Shown: positions 47,101-59,446 of the stretch, piece after piece
Numbering within the stretch: position 1 is the stretch's first letter
How the letters are laid out: every line of letters begins with the position of its first letter
Source: Benincasa hispida
Lineage: Eukaryota > Streptophyta > Magnoliopsida > Cucurbitales > Cucurbitaceae
Assembly (NCBI RefSeq): GCF_009727055.1
Contig: NC_052349.1
Coordinates: forward strand, 96,250,898-96,314,897
Direction: 5' to 3'
DNA: 64,000 bases
Position numbers and translations under genes: made by a program
The notes under the pieces: generated by a model
What the model was told of the DNA's origin: nothing
What the model saw: the letters and a program-made list of their open reading frames with translations, nothing else
The model's database searches: none

Positions 47101-48340
47101 ATTAGAAAAATTCCACTATGTGAAAATTATAATATTATTACATAGAACTCTCCTGAATCCCAAATATATAAGTATTCTGTTAAAGTTTTTTATTACCCAC
47201 AGCTCTTTTTCTCACTCCCAAACTAGATAATACAAAAAGGAATTTAATTAGAGTTAGATACTTAATCTTAAAGTGTTTATAACTCAGACAATTGAAAATT
47301 AAAGGGGTTCTTTTTATAGTGTTTGGAGTCTAACTTTCTTGAGCTTTTCCGATGTGAGACAACTGCACTTATAATATTTTGTCAAAATTCAACACTTTCT
47401 TAGTTCTTGAACTTTTAAGAATATATTTAAAAGGTTTGTGAAGTATTTTTTACTATTTATTTTTAAAATAAGAAAATGACATTTTGGATTGGAAGAATTA
47501 AGTTTTAAAAAATAATTTTGGAGAGAAGAAATAATTTTTTAAATTTGTTTTTCTCATTTAAAATAATAATAAATTTATTATATGGACCTAAGGATTAAAA
47601 TGGTACATTTTGAAATCTTAGAGACCAAACACACATATTCTTAAAAATTTGAGAACTAAAAAGATGCATTTTAAAATGTTGAGGGCCAAATGCATGTATT
47701 CTTCAAAATACGAAGACAATAAAGATCATTTTTCTTTTTTGAAACTTAAATACTTGTGAAACTTATCCTATAATTAAATAGTGATTATTTAGATCGAATA
47801 CTAATTATGGTGTGTTTGGATTACATTTTGAAGTGTTTAATTTAAAAAATGAGTCATTTTGGAAGAAATTAGAATGTTTGACAACCACTCAAAATAACTT
47901 TTCAAGTGTATTTTAATCAATATTTATAAAAAAGAAAATAGGGGTCTTTTTAAATATAAAAATATTTAAAAATATTTACACTTATAGCAAAAAGTTTTTA
48001 AAATGTTTTGTACTTGATTTTTCTATTTATAAGAATTTTTCAAAAAAATATTTAAATAAAAATGAGTTTTTTAAAAAAAAAAAAAAACACTTTTTTTTTT
48101 AAGTCTAGAGAGTATTTTGATAAGGGTGCACATTCGTGCTCGTTTCATTGCTCATGTATCTTGATTAATTAAAAGAAAGAAAGAAAAAAAAAAACATTGT
48201 TCAAATTATATGAAATAAGGGGGTGGGGGTAATGGAAAATTACCTAAAAAAGGCGGTGATGGTGGGTGCAATGATCGTGACCTGGGGATATTAAGGATAT
48301 TAAGAATGCCAACACATAATGTCTTGCCTATCTACCAAAA
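41190..48340. other. 7-kb intergenic stretch without recognisable genes
   Basis: No exon-like coding stretch, RNA gene or complete transposon was found. A piece similar to the fold-back elements covers parts of 41520-41920 and 42420-42600, interrupted by a less AT-rich block (41930-42420) that looks like a separate insertion. At 47340-47780 are repeated phrases of the type 'TTTTGAAATCTTAGAGACCAAA', again fold-back-like. A TGTTTGGATTACATTTTGAA start near 47815 suggests one end of a MITE. Short open frames (44579-44761, 46179-46415, 47045-47230) show no family signs. Confidence 0.5.
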
Positions 48341-48359
48341 GAATATGACTTACTAAAGG

Positions 48360-48760
48360 AATAGGTTGAGTTATTTTTGCATTCCCAAATTAGAGATTCC
48401 ATATTATATAAATACCTCATCTATGTACATTTCAAATACAAGAAATCATAAAGGAAACTTTGGCTTGCCACTGTCATTGTTTACCTTGTCTAAGTGCTAT
48501 CGTCCGAAGTGTGAGTCAATCCATAACCTTCAACCTCTCTTTTCTAACTTGGTATTAGAGCCCATAAAGCCCAAACAGGTGATGTCGGTCCAATAAGAAG
48601 AAATTGTGATCCGATCAAGATTGGTGAACCCAAAATAGGCACCATCTTAAGGAGGTATGTTGGGAATCCCACATTGGAAAAACAAGTTACTCCTCTCATT
48701 GCCAATTGGTTTTGAGATGGAACCTCATACTATCTAGAGAAGAGAGACAAGATGGTTGAG
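48360..48760 (+). mobile_element. TRIM-like small LTR retroelement remnant
   Basis: A stretch ending CTCTCTTTTCTAAC is followed by TTGGTATTAGAGCCC (48550-48564), one mismatch from the tRNA-Met primer site. About 90 bases later a purine-rich AAGGAGGTA precedes TGTTGGGAATCCCACATTGG (48659 onward), the start of a typical terminal-repeat-in-miniature LTR. The CAATTGGTTTTGAGATGGAA phrase inside the second LTR is common in such elements. It has no coding capacity, and the outer boundaries are uncertain. Confidence 0.6.
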
Positions 48761-49249
48761 AGAGAGAAAACGAACAGGAAAAAGAGAGAGACGACATGGC
48801 CTTACCTCAACTTCTTACGGCTGGAGTGCATTTAACAATCGTGGACACAGAGCAAGTGGCTACGCACATCAAGGATAGCAGTGACACTTGAGCTCAAGTC
48901 GACAATAAACAGATGCAAACCAAACTGTTAACATAATGCAAAACCTTTGAACCCTAAATAGGAACATTTGAAATACAAAAAACGAAAGTTTAGTTTCTGA
49001 AATATGAACCTATAAACCCTAAAATATCAAAAAGAACCTCTGAAATACAGATAACGAAAAACTGGGTTGAACGCTTCGCCAAGAAAACGAAAGTTTGAGA
49101 CAAAAGATACTTGGGCTTGGGCTGAACGCTTCGCAAGGAAGCAGTGGTGTGAATGCTTCGTACGTGAGATGCGTGAAATTTTGGGGAAAAAGTATTAAGG
49201 AAGTTTAATACTCACTAAATTAACCTTAAAAAACTCGACTTTTTTTAAA

Positions 49250-49462
49250 ATGACAAGAAAGAATAGCTTAAACTTGACATTTTCAAAACGTCAAGTACGG
49301 TGTGAGTGTGAAGAAATTCAGAAAATTCCTCAACCTCCTCTTTTTTTTTTAAACCTTTTTTTGATATTTTTCATTAAAATCACCTATTACTTGACTCTTT
49401 TTAATAAAAAAAATCAAGTATTAAAAATTACAAACGTCAAGAAATGTGGTTTTTTTGTAGTG
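49250..49462 (-). mobile_element. CACTA-like transposon end
   Basis: On the minus strand the sequence starts CACTACAAAAAAACCACATT at 49462, the hallmark terminus of CACTA transposons. Subterminal CTTGAC / GTCAAG motifs recur in both orientations over the next 200 bases (for example at 49274, 49290 and 49435). The opposite end was not found, so this may be a truncated copy. Confidence 0.6.
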
Positions 49463-50178
49463 TCATATTATTGCTTCTTCCTCTCATTTCAACCCTAAAA
49501 GAGAGGCATCTGGTTGGAAGTTTGCAAGAGAGAGAGACCTGTTTTCAACCTCATAACAACGTTAATAGGAACTTGAAAATCCATGAGGCAAACAATTGAT
49601 TGGCAGAGGAAAGAAATTTTGTAATATTTATAATGAAGGGCAATACCATAATTTCACTCTAAACAAATGACATATAACATTAGTTTAAAAAACTGGGGCC
49701 ATTATGCATTTCAATTCATTTTTTGGGTCAACTGTACAATTAACCCTTTTTCTCGGTAATGGTTACTATTTCTCTAATGAAGTGGACCCACCACAGGAGG
49801 CATTACATTACAAATATACTACTTTATACTATACTATTACTATATATAATGCTTTTTTTCAAAAAAAAAAATGTAATAATTAAATATGCAAACTTTCTCA
49901 AGCCTTTTTTTTTCCTCCTCCTTCTAAGAGACTTGTAAAGAAAGCAAAGCGCCAAAGCCTTTCCACAGTTTGTATTCTACAATCATACAATGGAGAAAAA
50001 TGGAAAAAGGCAAAAAGAGAAACCACAGATCTTTCTATTTGGTAATTGATAATAATAATATTCCAATAAATTTTGCTTTAGACTTTAAAGTGAACATAAA
50101 TATTTAAATATATATAAATATTTTTGTTGCATTAATTTTGGTGCATTGCAGTTTCCAATTTACAGGCCAATTCCCACA

Positions 50179-50179
<1 letters not shown>

Positions 50180-50210
<31 letters not shown>
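50180..50210. repeat. (ATT)n microsatellite
   Basis: About ten ATT trinucleotides in a row. It lies in non-coding DNA. Confidence 0.95.
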
Positions 50211-50859
50211 GGTTCAGTTTGAATTCAGTGTTTTCCAGAGTCAAACTCCCTTATATTTAAATCATTTCCAATTCATACTTTCTCACAACAAGTTTCACCT
50301 TTTCCTTTTACTACTTTTCTTTTCATTAAATATATGTTTTAAACTTTAAAAAAATAATCTAAAAAAATAATCCTTTCACTACAATCACACCTTCAAGTTT
50401 TTGGTTTCAATGAATAGGTTAAATATTATATTAAATTTATTTTTACCTATTAACTTAAATTTTCGAGTCAATAAATGATTTAAGATGATAAATCTATTAA
50501 AATTTTGTTGAACTATAAATTTTGCCAACATATAGTTTTAGATTTAGATTTGATTAAAATATCATTTCCGTTCTTGTACCTAAATTTTGATTTGATTTTA
50601 GTTCAATTACTTTTAAATGTCAAATTTAATATTTGTATTTTCAATAAATCTAAAAATTAATCTATGTTGTAAAATTTTTATATATATATATATATAGTCT
50701 GTACTAGTATTTTCTCACTATAAATTTTGGTAACATATTTACTTTGTATCTTTGTGTGAATGAATATTATTATTATTATTTTCTCAAGTTGGACAAAAAC
50801 TAACTTTAAACTAAATAAAGATTTATTTTAAAGGGTAATTGCATTAGGTAGCATTTTTA

Positions 50860-51080
50860 GAGATAATAATTAAGTATATAGCAACATTTTGAAATTGCAA
50901 ATATAGAAAAATCTATTAGTAATAGACTTTATTATTGATAGATTCCTACCAATGATATGGTTTATCACTAATAGACCCCTACTAGCAATATAGTCTATCA
51001 TTGATAGACTTTAAAGTTTAAATTTTGTTATACTTACAAATTTTTTTGCATTGTATTATATCTACAAATACTTTGAATTT
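50860..51080. repeat. repeat with palindromic TCTATCA(T/C)TGATAGA motifs
   Basis: Variants of AATAGACTT, TTGATAGA and TCTATCATTGATAGA alternate between about 50920 and 51015, flanked by similar outer phrases (TATAGCAACATTTTGAAATTGCAAA on the left, TTTTGTTATACTTACAAA on the right, roughly inverted). It resembles a short inverted-repeat element I associate with cucurbit genomes, which is memory rather than a search result. Confidence 0.6.
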
Positions 51081-51144
51081 GATTGTTATATTTACCGTTG
51101 TCTTATATTTGAATGAAAATATCCGACTAAATTTGAACCGGTTG

Positions 51145-51148
<4 letters not shown>

Positions 51149-51187
<39 letters not shown>
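51149..51187. repeat. 39-base poly(A) run
   Basis: Thirty-nine consecutive A residues. It could be a retroposon tail, but the preceding sequence has no recognisable LINE or SINE body. Confidence 0.95.
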
Positions 51188-51189
<2 letters not shown>

Positions 51190-53392
51190 AATTGGTACAG
51201 TTTTCAACATTATTTTATCACATCCACAATTTCCATTTTAATTTGCAATATATTTCTAGTTCAATTAATATAAATATAGTGTCTATGTGTTTGGATATAT
51301 ATAATAGAGCATCAAACTTTTATTAGACATAATATGTGCCTTGACTATTGAGCTGTCTTCTATTTTCTTTTTTCCAGGAATTATATACTGTATACATTAT
51401 AAATTTCGAAATGTTTCAAAATATACCAATGAGAGAAATTTTTGCAATATAATATTCAATGTTATGTACAGTGTTTCCTTCTAAAATCAATTTGAGCAAT
51501 AATTGATCTGATGGGACTATTTTTCTTTTTTCTTTTTTGTACTATAAAATTCATGGGTCTTGAATTTTATTTATTAAAAAAATGGTGGGTCTTGGCTGCA
51601 AGCTGTAGCCTGTACTTAATGGATATTTTCAAATTGAAATTAAAATTTCAAATTCCAAAATTTGGCTAAAGTTTCCAAATGTTTTTAAAAGGTAAAATAT
51701 TCAACATAGAGTAATAATCAAACTAAATTACTTAGGAAAAAAAAATCCAAACCCAACAATTTCATAAAATTCATAACTATAAGCTTGAAGTGGTAGTATT
51801 TCCAATAAATACAAGCATAGTTAATTATTTATCTTTTTGAGATTGAAGATTAGATTTCGTGGTTTATATTTATTGAACTAAAATTTTTTTAAAAAAAAAA
51901 ATTCATAAATTTTTTACATAATCACGGGCCAATTCTCAAATATTCATGAAAAACAAATATACATAATGGAGTAAAAGAACAAAATATACTCCATCTTTTT
52001 TAACATTTTTTTTTTGTTTCTTTTCGATTGATTGTAATAGAGAAACATGTCATAATCTATAGTAAGATTGTGACAACACGTACATGGAGAAAACTTGACC
52101 TTTTATTATTTTATTTAAAGTTTGTTCAATTTCAATACTCATATTTTTAATAAATCTTAAATTTAATTTTTTGGAAAAATTTTTTTTGACATTTTCAAAT
52201 TCATAATTGTTATGGAAGATTTTAAACCAAATGAAATAATCGATATTTAGCGAAAACAGAAACAACAAAAGCAAGATGATAGCTAGACCTTGTAATATCT
52301 TGAACCTATGATGAATTTATTTATTAGATGTAGACTAATTTTGATAGAAACCACATGATATGTTTGTGTTGTTTTTCTTATGTTTTTCCCCCTCTTATTT
52401 TTATTTATTTACTTCTTTTGAAAATATTCCTCTTATCTTATGTAACATATCTTGTTAGCACTTCATATTATTTATTATAACTCTAGATGTATTTCTTTGA
52501 CCATAAACATAATAAATATAGTCCATCTAAGATAAAAGCTCAGTGATAAACATCTATTACTTTCTTAAATATTAGAGTTCGATCTCTCACTCCAATTAAA
52601 TTTAAAAAGGAGAAAAGGGATATTCAAAATTATCCTCCCATCCATTGGTCATACTTGCTATCATGAAAAAAAATGCAATTGCAAACTTTAGGACAAGTTA
52701 ATTGTTGAACTTAGACTATGTTTCAGATCATGAACAAACTTTTATGCTCTTCATGTTTTATAATATTACATTCATATTTATATTTTATATGTTTAAACTC
52801 TAGATGCTACTTTATAGTTTCTAAGTATTGTTTAATATTCACTAATTTTCTAGATTTTTTAAAAATATATATATATGGTGGTTATGTAAGAGGCATATGA
52901 TTGAGAAATTTTGAATTTGTTTTTATAATAAATTAATTGTCAACCTAAATAAAAAGTAACAAAACTAGTTAATACACTTGTATGGTAAAAAAAAAGAATT
53001 AATAAAATTAAAGGTAAATTTGAATCCCTTTGTTTAATTCAAACAACACATTATTATTTGTGACAAATTAACATAATTTGAACAACTGTCTTTTCTGTCA
53101 TTTTATGGTGAGGGAGGGGAGGATGAAATTAAGGTGGATAAAAAGGGTAAATGGGACAGGGTTGGGCTTTTTGGTAGGGTAGTGGGAAGCAATGACAAAT
53201 TAGGGGAAGCGGATGACTTCCTTAAAAAAAAAAAAAAAAAATTATCTAAAAGGGGAATGAAGTTTAATTGTTTATTTAAAAGTACTATAAGATAACTAGA
53301 ATTGGACATTGAACAATACATAAATTAAAAAGAAATGAATACCAAAGTAGAATAATTGTTTTGTACTAGTTTCAAACGCTCCGAAGGATGAT
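51188..53392. other. intergenic DNA, no gene seen
   Basis: AT-rich sequence with several A or T runs (for example 53226-53241). No coding, RNA or mobile-element signature could be supported. Confidence 0.5.
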
Positions 53393-53397
53393 TAAAG

Positions 53398-55190
53398 TGT
53401 TGGGGTTGACGCCCTAAATCTCGTCTGATCCTATAGTTTGTAATTGTAATGTACAAACATTTTATTTATCTAATAAGATATGTGATGTTTTATTTGACAT
53501 TTAGTTGCATTAAACCCACAACCCAATAAACTAACATCAAAGGTTATCTTATAGCTTAAATATGTATGTAGAGACATATGGGTTAATCATATTTAAGTGA
53601 TAACCTAATTTGTCTATAGTAGATGGATAAAGCACCTTATCTTGGTCACACTATGAGTATGACTCACTTTGTAAATGTTATAATTGTTGTAAAGTGCTAC
53701 AAATGATCTGATCCTTATAATTCATGTAGAGACATGTGAGCGGGATATTCTATACAAAGGAGTTTGTATAAGACCGGATCACGAAATGTTTAGTCTCATT
53801 AGATAAAGCCATTCATAATAGACACTACATTTCACCAGGATGACCATGGGTAACATGACCTGAATCTTGAGTGAGTTGTGAACTCTTGCCTATGAAGGTG
53901 GTCTTTTGATTTGTATGGGTGAAAGTGGCTAGATCGCCAACTCAACAAGCCTACCATTTTGGGAATTCGCCTGATTGAGGAGCTGGGAACACAACTATAC
54001 AAGAAGAAATTCGCTCCTTCCCCAGCGTCGGGGTAAGTAGATAAATTACTCCCTTAAGGACTAATTTCGGGGCTTGAACAATGTGGCGTCACACCTCTCC
54101 TACCCGGAGAGAGGTTCGATCATAGTTGGACTATGATTTATTGTTCATTAGAGGGATTAGTGGTACTTAAGGAATTAGATGTAACTACAGGGTCAAAATG
54201 ATAATTTTGGCCTAACTGTACTTACAAGCAATTTGTGAAAGGTCATTGTACTGTTGATTAGTTATATCCAATTGACACATAAATATATTTGGAGTGTCCG
54301 ACAGCTCCAACGATACATGAATAATTGATTTTTGGATTAATTTGAATTGTTTAAATTAAAAGAATTAACTATATGTGATATAATTATTTTAATCTAATTA
54401 TATATGATATAATTATGATAATGTATTTGATACATTATAATATAAAGTTTATTTGAGAGGAAATAAATATTTGAATATGAGTTAAATGTTAATTATATGA
54501 ATTTGATTCATATAATGAAATTTATATTAAATGTCATTGATGAGAGAAGTAAAACTATATGTTATATTGTGTTTGACACAATATTAAACCATATGTTTTA
54601 TGTCATATAACCTATGGTTATATATATATACACACACATACTAAGGTAGTTATATATATAATAGTTTTATCATAAACTAAAATTCATTTTTTAATTTTAA
54701 TTTTTACTTTTGAATTATGGTGAGAGAGGGAAATAACTTCCCTCCCCATTTTTCTCTCAACCCACGTTTAGCACGTGGTAGTAGTGATTTTGATTGATTT
54801 ATGTTTTTCCTTCTTCTTCTCTGGCTGATAAGAAAAAGCAACAAAATATAGAGATATACAAAATAGTTATGATCTTCATCTCCTCTCATTTCTCTCAATT
54901 CTCTCTTCCAAAATAGTCAGGGCACACATTCTTCCTAGATTCTCACCTAGAGAATACAGTGATTTCCTTCACAGTGGTGCCGGATTGGAGATTGAGAAAT
55001 TTTTCAGTGAAGATTAGATCTTCAAAGGTAAGAATTTCAAACCTATTTATTCTTCTGTTTTTATTTATGAGCATGCTGTAATTTCGGTTATAAATGCATA
55101 ATTTTGTTGTTCTTCTGTAAAATTCAATATTATGTGAAAATTGAGAAATTTGGACGCTTCTGCTCAATGACCTTTAATCAGGTTCTTTCA
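53398..55190 (+). mobile_element. solo LTR of the long-LTR family, TSD TAAAG
   Basis: The 1793-bp element begins TGTTGGGGTTGACGCC and ends AGGTTCTTTCA. Exact 5-bp duplications TAAAG lie at 53393-53397 and 55191-55195. It shares the GTAGAGACAT, AAAGTGCTACAAAT and TTCATTAGAGGGATTA blocks with the nested copies at 16-28 kb. No interior coding region is present. It inserted just upstream of, or within, a decayed RNase H sequence. Confidence 0.88.
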
Positions 55191-55195
55191 TAAAG

Positions 55196-55612
55196 CACAA
55201 ATAAGGAAAAAGATTCGGGCAGTCTCGAATGGATTGTTTGTGATCATGATGGTCAGCCAAAGCTCAGAGGCGGCAAGAGTATTAGCAAGGGCTGAAGTGT
55301 CAGTATATTGGAGGCTGAAGCTGTTTTAGAGGATTTTGCCACAATTGAGCGCGAGTGGTCTGGATCCAATTTGCCGTTAGAGGTAGAATCTGATGCGTTG
55401 GAAGTAATCAACCCCTTGAATATAAAGGATAACTCTTTATCTGAGATCAGGGTGCTAATTGATGACATTATTTTGTTGCAAACTCTATTAATATCTCTAA
55501 TTTTTGTCACACCCTTTGCAAGAAGGAACAAATTACTCACGCTTAAAAAGATGTCTTTCGTGATTATATTCTCCCTCTTATTTTTGATAAGAAGGTGAGG
55601 TAACGACAATTG
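55196..55612 (+). pseudogene. degenerate RNase H-like fragment
   Basis: Plus-strand translation gives SLEWIVCDHDGQPKLRGGKS, a stop, then ILEAEAVLEDFATIEREW and LPLEVESDALEVINPLN. This matches the plant RNase H-like domain (RVT_3 type) found in LINE-derived proteins: the E of EAEA and the D of ESDAL sit at catalytic-like positions. After about 55470 the resemblance fades. The fragment lacks a start and has an internal stop, so it is a relic. A minus-strand frame over the same bases is not meaningful. Confidence 0.65.
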
Positions 55613-56542
55613 TGGTTCTTTTGATTTCTTTCATCTAAAAAATGTTTTGTGTGCCTTAAAAAAGATTCTTTCTTTTGAAAAATAAACATTAAATTGAGGG
55701 ACTATTTCTTTCATATATTCCAATAGAACAAATGTCTAGAATACTTCACTTATTTTAATGTAATGCAAGAAATCTTAGGCCTCTATAGATGTGAAAGAAT
55801 TTTAGCTCCTGAAACATGATTTTTTTTTTTTTTTTTTTAGATTTTCATATCGAGAACATTTTTTCTTTACTTTTTAGCCCTCATATTCATCATTTTTTTT
55901 CCCATTGAGTAATAAACAACTCCATGCAATTTACTATAGTAATGTCTAAGTTATCCAACATAGGGCTCAATTTAATATAATTTCAATTATTTAAATTGTA
56001 TAACATACAGCTCAATTTATTTTAGGTCACAAATTGATAGCACTTATGTTAATTTTTTTTCTATGTCGATAATGCACAATATAATCCACTCAAATAAATA
56101 GTATCAACTATACAATTTTCTCTCTAAAAAAAAAGATTGAAGTATTTCAAATCAAAATCGAAAGTGATATTTAGAGTCACATATTTTATTTAAAAAAAAA
56201 AATCAAAACAATATAACTTAACTTGCTATACAAATTTTTTTTTAACTTAATATATATGGAATTCAAGACAATAATATATTATATTACCAAATAGACTAAA
56301 ATATTATTAAAAAAAAGTAATTATACTTTGAAAATAGAAAGTACTGGTAATATAATACATCATTTCAAGAGATTCTTATTAAAGAAAATGTTACAAAACA
56401 AACATGATATTCTAACTATTTCTTGGTATATTTACAATTTTTTTCCCCTGAAAAACAAACATATTTGGACATCTATATTTTTTAATATCTACAATTTCAA
56501 CCACATGAAATTTCTGACTGTAAGGAAGAAGAAGAAAGGGTA
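55613..56542. other. intergenic DNA
   Basis: AT-rich with T and A runs; no gene or complete element recognised. Confidence 0.5.
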
Positions 56543-56905
56543 GCTAAACGATCGTTGAGAGGTGAAGGCTAAACGATCGTTGGAAAAAAGGTTAGACGAT
56601 CGTGGAGAAAAAAGCTAGATGATTGTGGTCAAATATCTAGACGATCGTTGGAAAAAAGGTGAACGATAGGACAAACGTCTACATGATAGAGGAAAACGTG
56701 TAGAAGATGGGTAGGAGACTGCACAATTGGATTGATCGTGTAGGCGACAGAAAGTACACGATAGAAAGTAGACAATTGGGTTGAAGTGTACACGAAGGAG
56801 AGTACACGATATGATTTAGACGATAGAAGAAAGTTACTACACGATTGGTAGAGAGCTAAACGATAGAAGAAATTGAGTAAGACGGTCGATATCGTTCGTC
56901 GTGTA
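56543..56905. repeat. array of CTAAACGATCGT-like motifs
   Basis: The palindromic core ACGATCGT, usually preceded by CTAA or CTAG, occurs at about 56548, 56574, 56595 and 56642, and decayed forms (ACGATAG, ACGATTG, GTACACGA) continue to about 56900 at intervals of 20-40 bases. The same motif family forms an array inside the LTR at 17750-17915. Confidence 0.7.
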
Positions 56906-59370
56906 GTGTTATTCATTAGCATAAAAGCGCCACATGACAGAATGTTAATGTACATATTTAACCACCGAATAGTGAAACCTGAAGCAGAGGAGGAAAAAAG
57001 CAGAAAACTAAATAAAAATTTGTTATATTTTTTCATTGTTGATGCACTCATTTATCATTGACTAATTTATGTTTTTTAGAAAAACAAAAATTCTCGCGAT
57101 ATTTCAACAACAGAGAAAGTAAATACGAGATTATAGTGTGATTAATGAGAATAAAAAAGATAAGTATAAGATTAGAATTGTAAATCCCAAATTATTATTC
57201 TATAAAATTGGTTGAATTAGGCATTCGTTGGCTCGAAAACTAAAAAAAAAAAAAAAAAAAAAACTAAATTAGGAACGGTAGTTTTGGAAAATGGGGGAGG
57301 TAAAATTTAAAAATGAATGATGGGAAAAATTTACCTGGGAAAACAAAAAAGAAAGCAAAGATGTTTTTACCACAAGGGTCATCAGGGTAAGGCAGCTGAC
57401 AAAATTCCTCTCATGTCATGATGTATCATACTTTTTCCTCGATTTAATACACACTTTTTTGTACATTTCTAAAGTTTCATAATTGCACTCTCCCTCCCTC
57501 CTCACATTCCACCATTCCTTTCCTTCTTTCCCATTTTTTCTTTTCTTTCTTATTCATATTATCAATTTTGTAACTCAACCTTTAACAAATGTACTAGATT
57601 CCTCACTAGAGATGTCCAACAAACTCCACCGTGGAGTCGTCGATAACTTCTCCATCCATGTCTTCTATTTCATTTTCCATCTTCGTAATTTTTTTTTTTA
57701 TCTTTTCACGGTGATCAAGTTCTCGCAAATAATTTCTTTTTAAAATTGTTAAGTTTCTCACTAATTTTTATTGATAATTTGAATTCCTTAAAAGGCACAT
57801 AATTTCTTATCAAACTGATAAAGATTGTATTTGTCTAATTCGTATATTATAGAAGTTTTTTTAGTACCAACACGTGAGAGTAAAAAAAACAAACTTATCT
57901 TTAAATTTAAGTTAAATTGCGAGATTTGTCCTTATAGTTTGAAGAAAGTTTTAATTTAGTTCCTTATGGTTTATAATTAAATCAATCCAACCATAACAAC
58001 TATTTATTAAGTTTTACCAAACTATAAATAATAAATTCCAACTTTCTCGAAATCATACAAATTCAATTTGTAATTTATCTTCTTTTGATCTTGTTAGCTT
58101 GATAATATTAAATTTTCGTTAGCATGTCAAGATTTTCATGTTTTCATGGATTCGATATCGACATGAGTGGTGAATCGATATTCCTATTATATCGTAAAAA
58201 AATTTACAAACATAAAAAATAAACAACAAAATATCACTAATGTAAATATAATATAAATAATAGGCATGCTAATTTTTTAAAAAATTATAAAATATCTAGG
58301 ACATGTTTGATAGAAATATGAAAACAAAAAATGAAAAACAAGGAATTCGGTAAAACTAGAGTTGTCTTTCATATTTTTAGATATGTATTTGGTAGCAGCT
58401 GATTCAAAAACTAGATTATAATTTAAACAATTGTTTAAAATGTGTTTGATATTGTATTTATAAATTATAAAACTAGTTCTAGTAACCTACTAAATATTAT
58501 AGTTGACCACAAACTATTATTAATTTATTTATGAACATATTTGATGTTTAAAAAGATTTATAAGATTATTATTTTGTAAGATCATATAACATTCCATAAT
58601 ACATATTTTAATTTTAAAATATTGAATTGAAGTTATAACATGATGACATTATGTACTTTTAAATGTTTTTATTTTTATTTAATATAATTCATCATTTCTA
58701 AATTTGAAATTCCAACTCTCTGTATATAATGAAAACATAAAAATGTTAATTTCAAAATAAACAATTTTTAAAAACAAAATTCGAATTGTCTATCAAACAC
58801 ATATTCACTGTATTCAGTAAATTTAAAAACATAAAATAGAATCTAAATTGACAACCAAACAGACCCTCATTTACTACTTTAAATTAATTTTTTTTGAATT
58901 TTTCAAAAAGAAAAAAAAAACAATCGAAATTGATGTTTCATAGATATTTTCTAGACATCGACATTTCAAACATTTCAAACATTGGTGAACTTAAAATATC
59001 AATCAATCCAATAGTAAAAAAATGGTAAAAGCTAGAGAGGAAACTAATCTTAATCTAACCTAGAGAATATTTACACAGAAAGAAGCATTTAAAAGAAACA
59101 AGGCTTACAAAGAGCATCATCACTATCCTGCCACAGTTTTTTGTTTTTATAAATTAGACAAAAGAACAAAACAGTACTCCTTTGGTTCTTCATTCATTGG
59201 GTTACAAACTTACAAACAAATGCAAACGAACAGACTTTTGAATATCCATTACCACACAGAGAGAGAAAGCTTGAGTTGAACAGTGGCCATGTTCCCACTG
59301 TTGGAATTGCAAAAATGGGGTCCCAATCTTTGAAAATCATCATCATTACAAGACAACAACTCCTCCCCTT
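56906..59370. other. intergenic DNA upstream of the carboxypeptidase gene
   Basis: No gene is supported. A 22-base A run lies near 57242. An 86-residue open frame at 57483-57743 is hydrophobic but shows no family features. A possible MITE spans about 58310-58866. Confidence 0.5.
58310..58866. mobile_element. possible MITE with imperfect inverted ends
   Basis: The left edge (AGGACATGTTTGATAGAAAT) resembles the reverse complement of the right edge (AGGGTCTGTTTGGTTGTCAAT). Inside, phrases such as TTTGATATTGTATTT suggest decayed arms. No target duplication was identified. Confidence 0.4.
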
Positions 59371-59372
59371 CT

Positions 59373-59381
59373 TTTTATAAA
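59373..59381 (+). promoter_or_regulatory. TATA-like box of the carboxypeptidase gene
   Basis: TTTTATAAA lies about 70 bases before the start codon at 59447. The following CT-rich leader (TTCTTCTTCCCC...) is common in plant 5' UTRs. Transcription would start near 59405. Confidence 0.6.
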
Positions 59382-59446
59382 CCATTCCCACTTCTTCTTC
59401 CCCATTTCATCCTTCCTTTTTCCTTCATTTCTTCCCCTTCTTCACC

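Noticed and set aside
50940..51015. CRISPR-like direct repeats
   Set aside because: The repeats are short, palindromic and irregularly spaced with no unique spacers, and the DNA is a plant nuclear genome.
51149..51187. Processed pseudogene tail
   Set aside because: No coding or SINE/LINE body precedes the A run.
55253..55609. 118-codon minus-strand frame
   Set aside because: It is the antisense shadow of the plus-strand RNase H-like fragment.
56629..57051. 140-codon minus-strand frame, longest of the right-hand intergenic region
   Set aside because: Much of it covers the ACGATCGT repeat array; the repetitive peptide (YRVLSVAY, FYRVLS) reflects the DNA repeats and not a protein family.
57483..57743. 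86-codon hydrophobic frame
   Set aside because: Composition follows T/C-rich DNA; there is no homology signal or gene structure around it.
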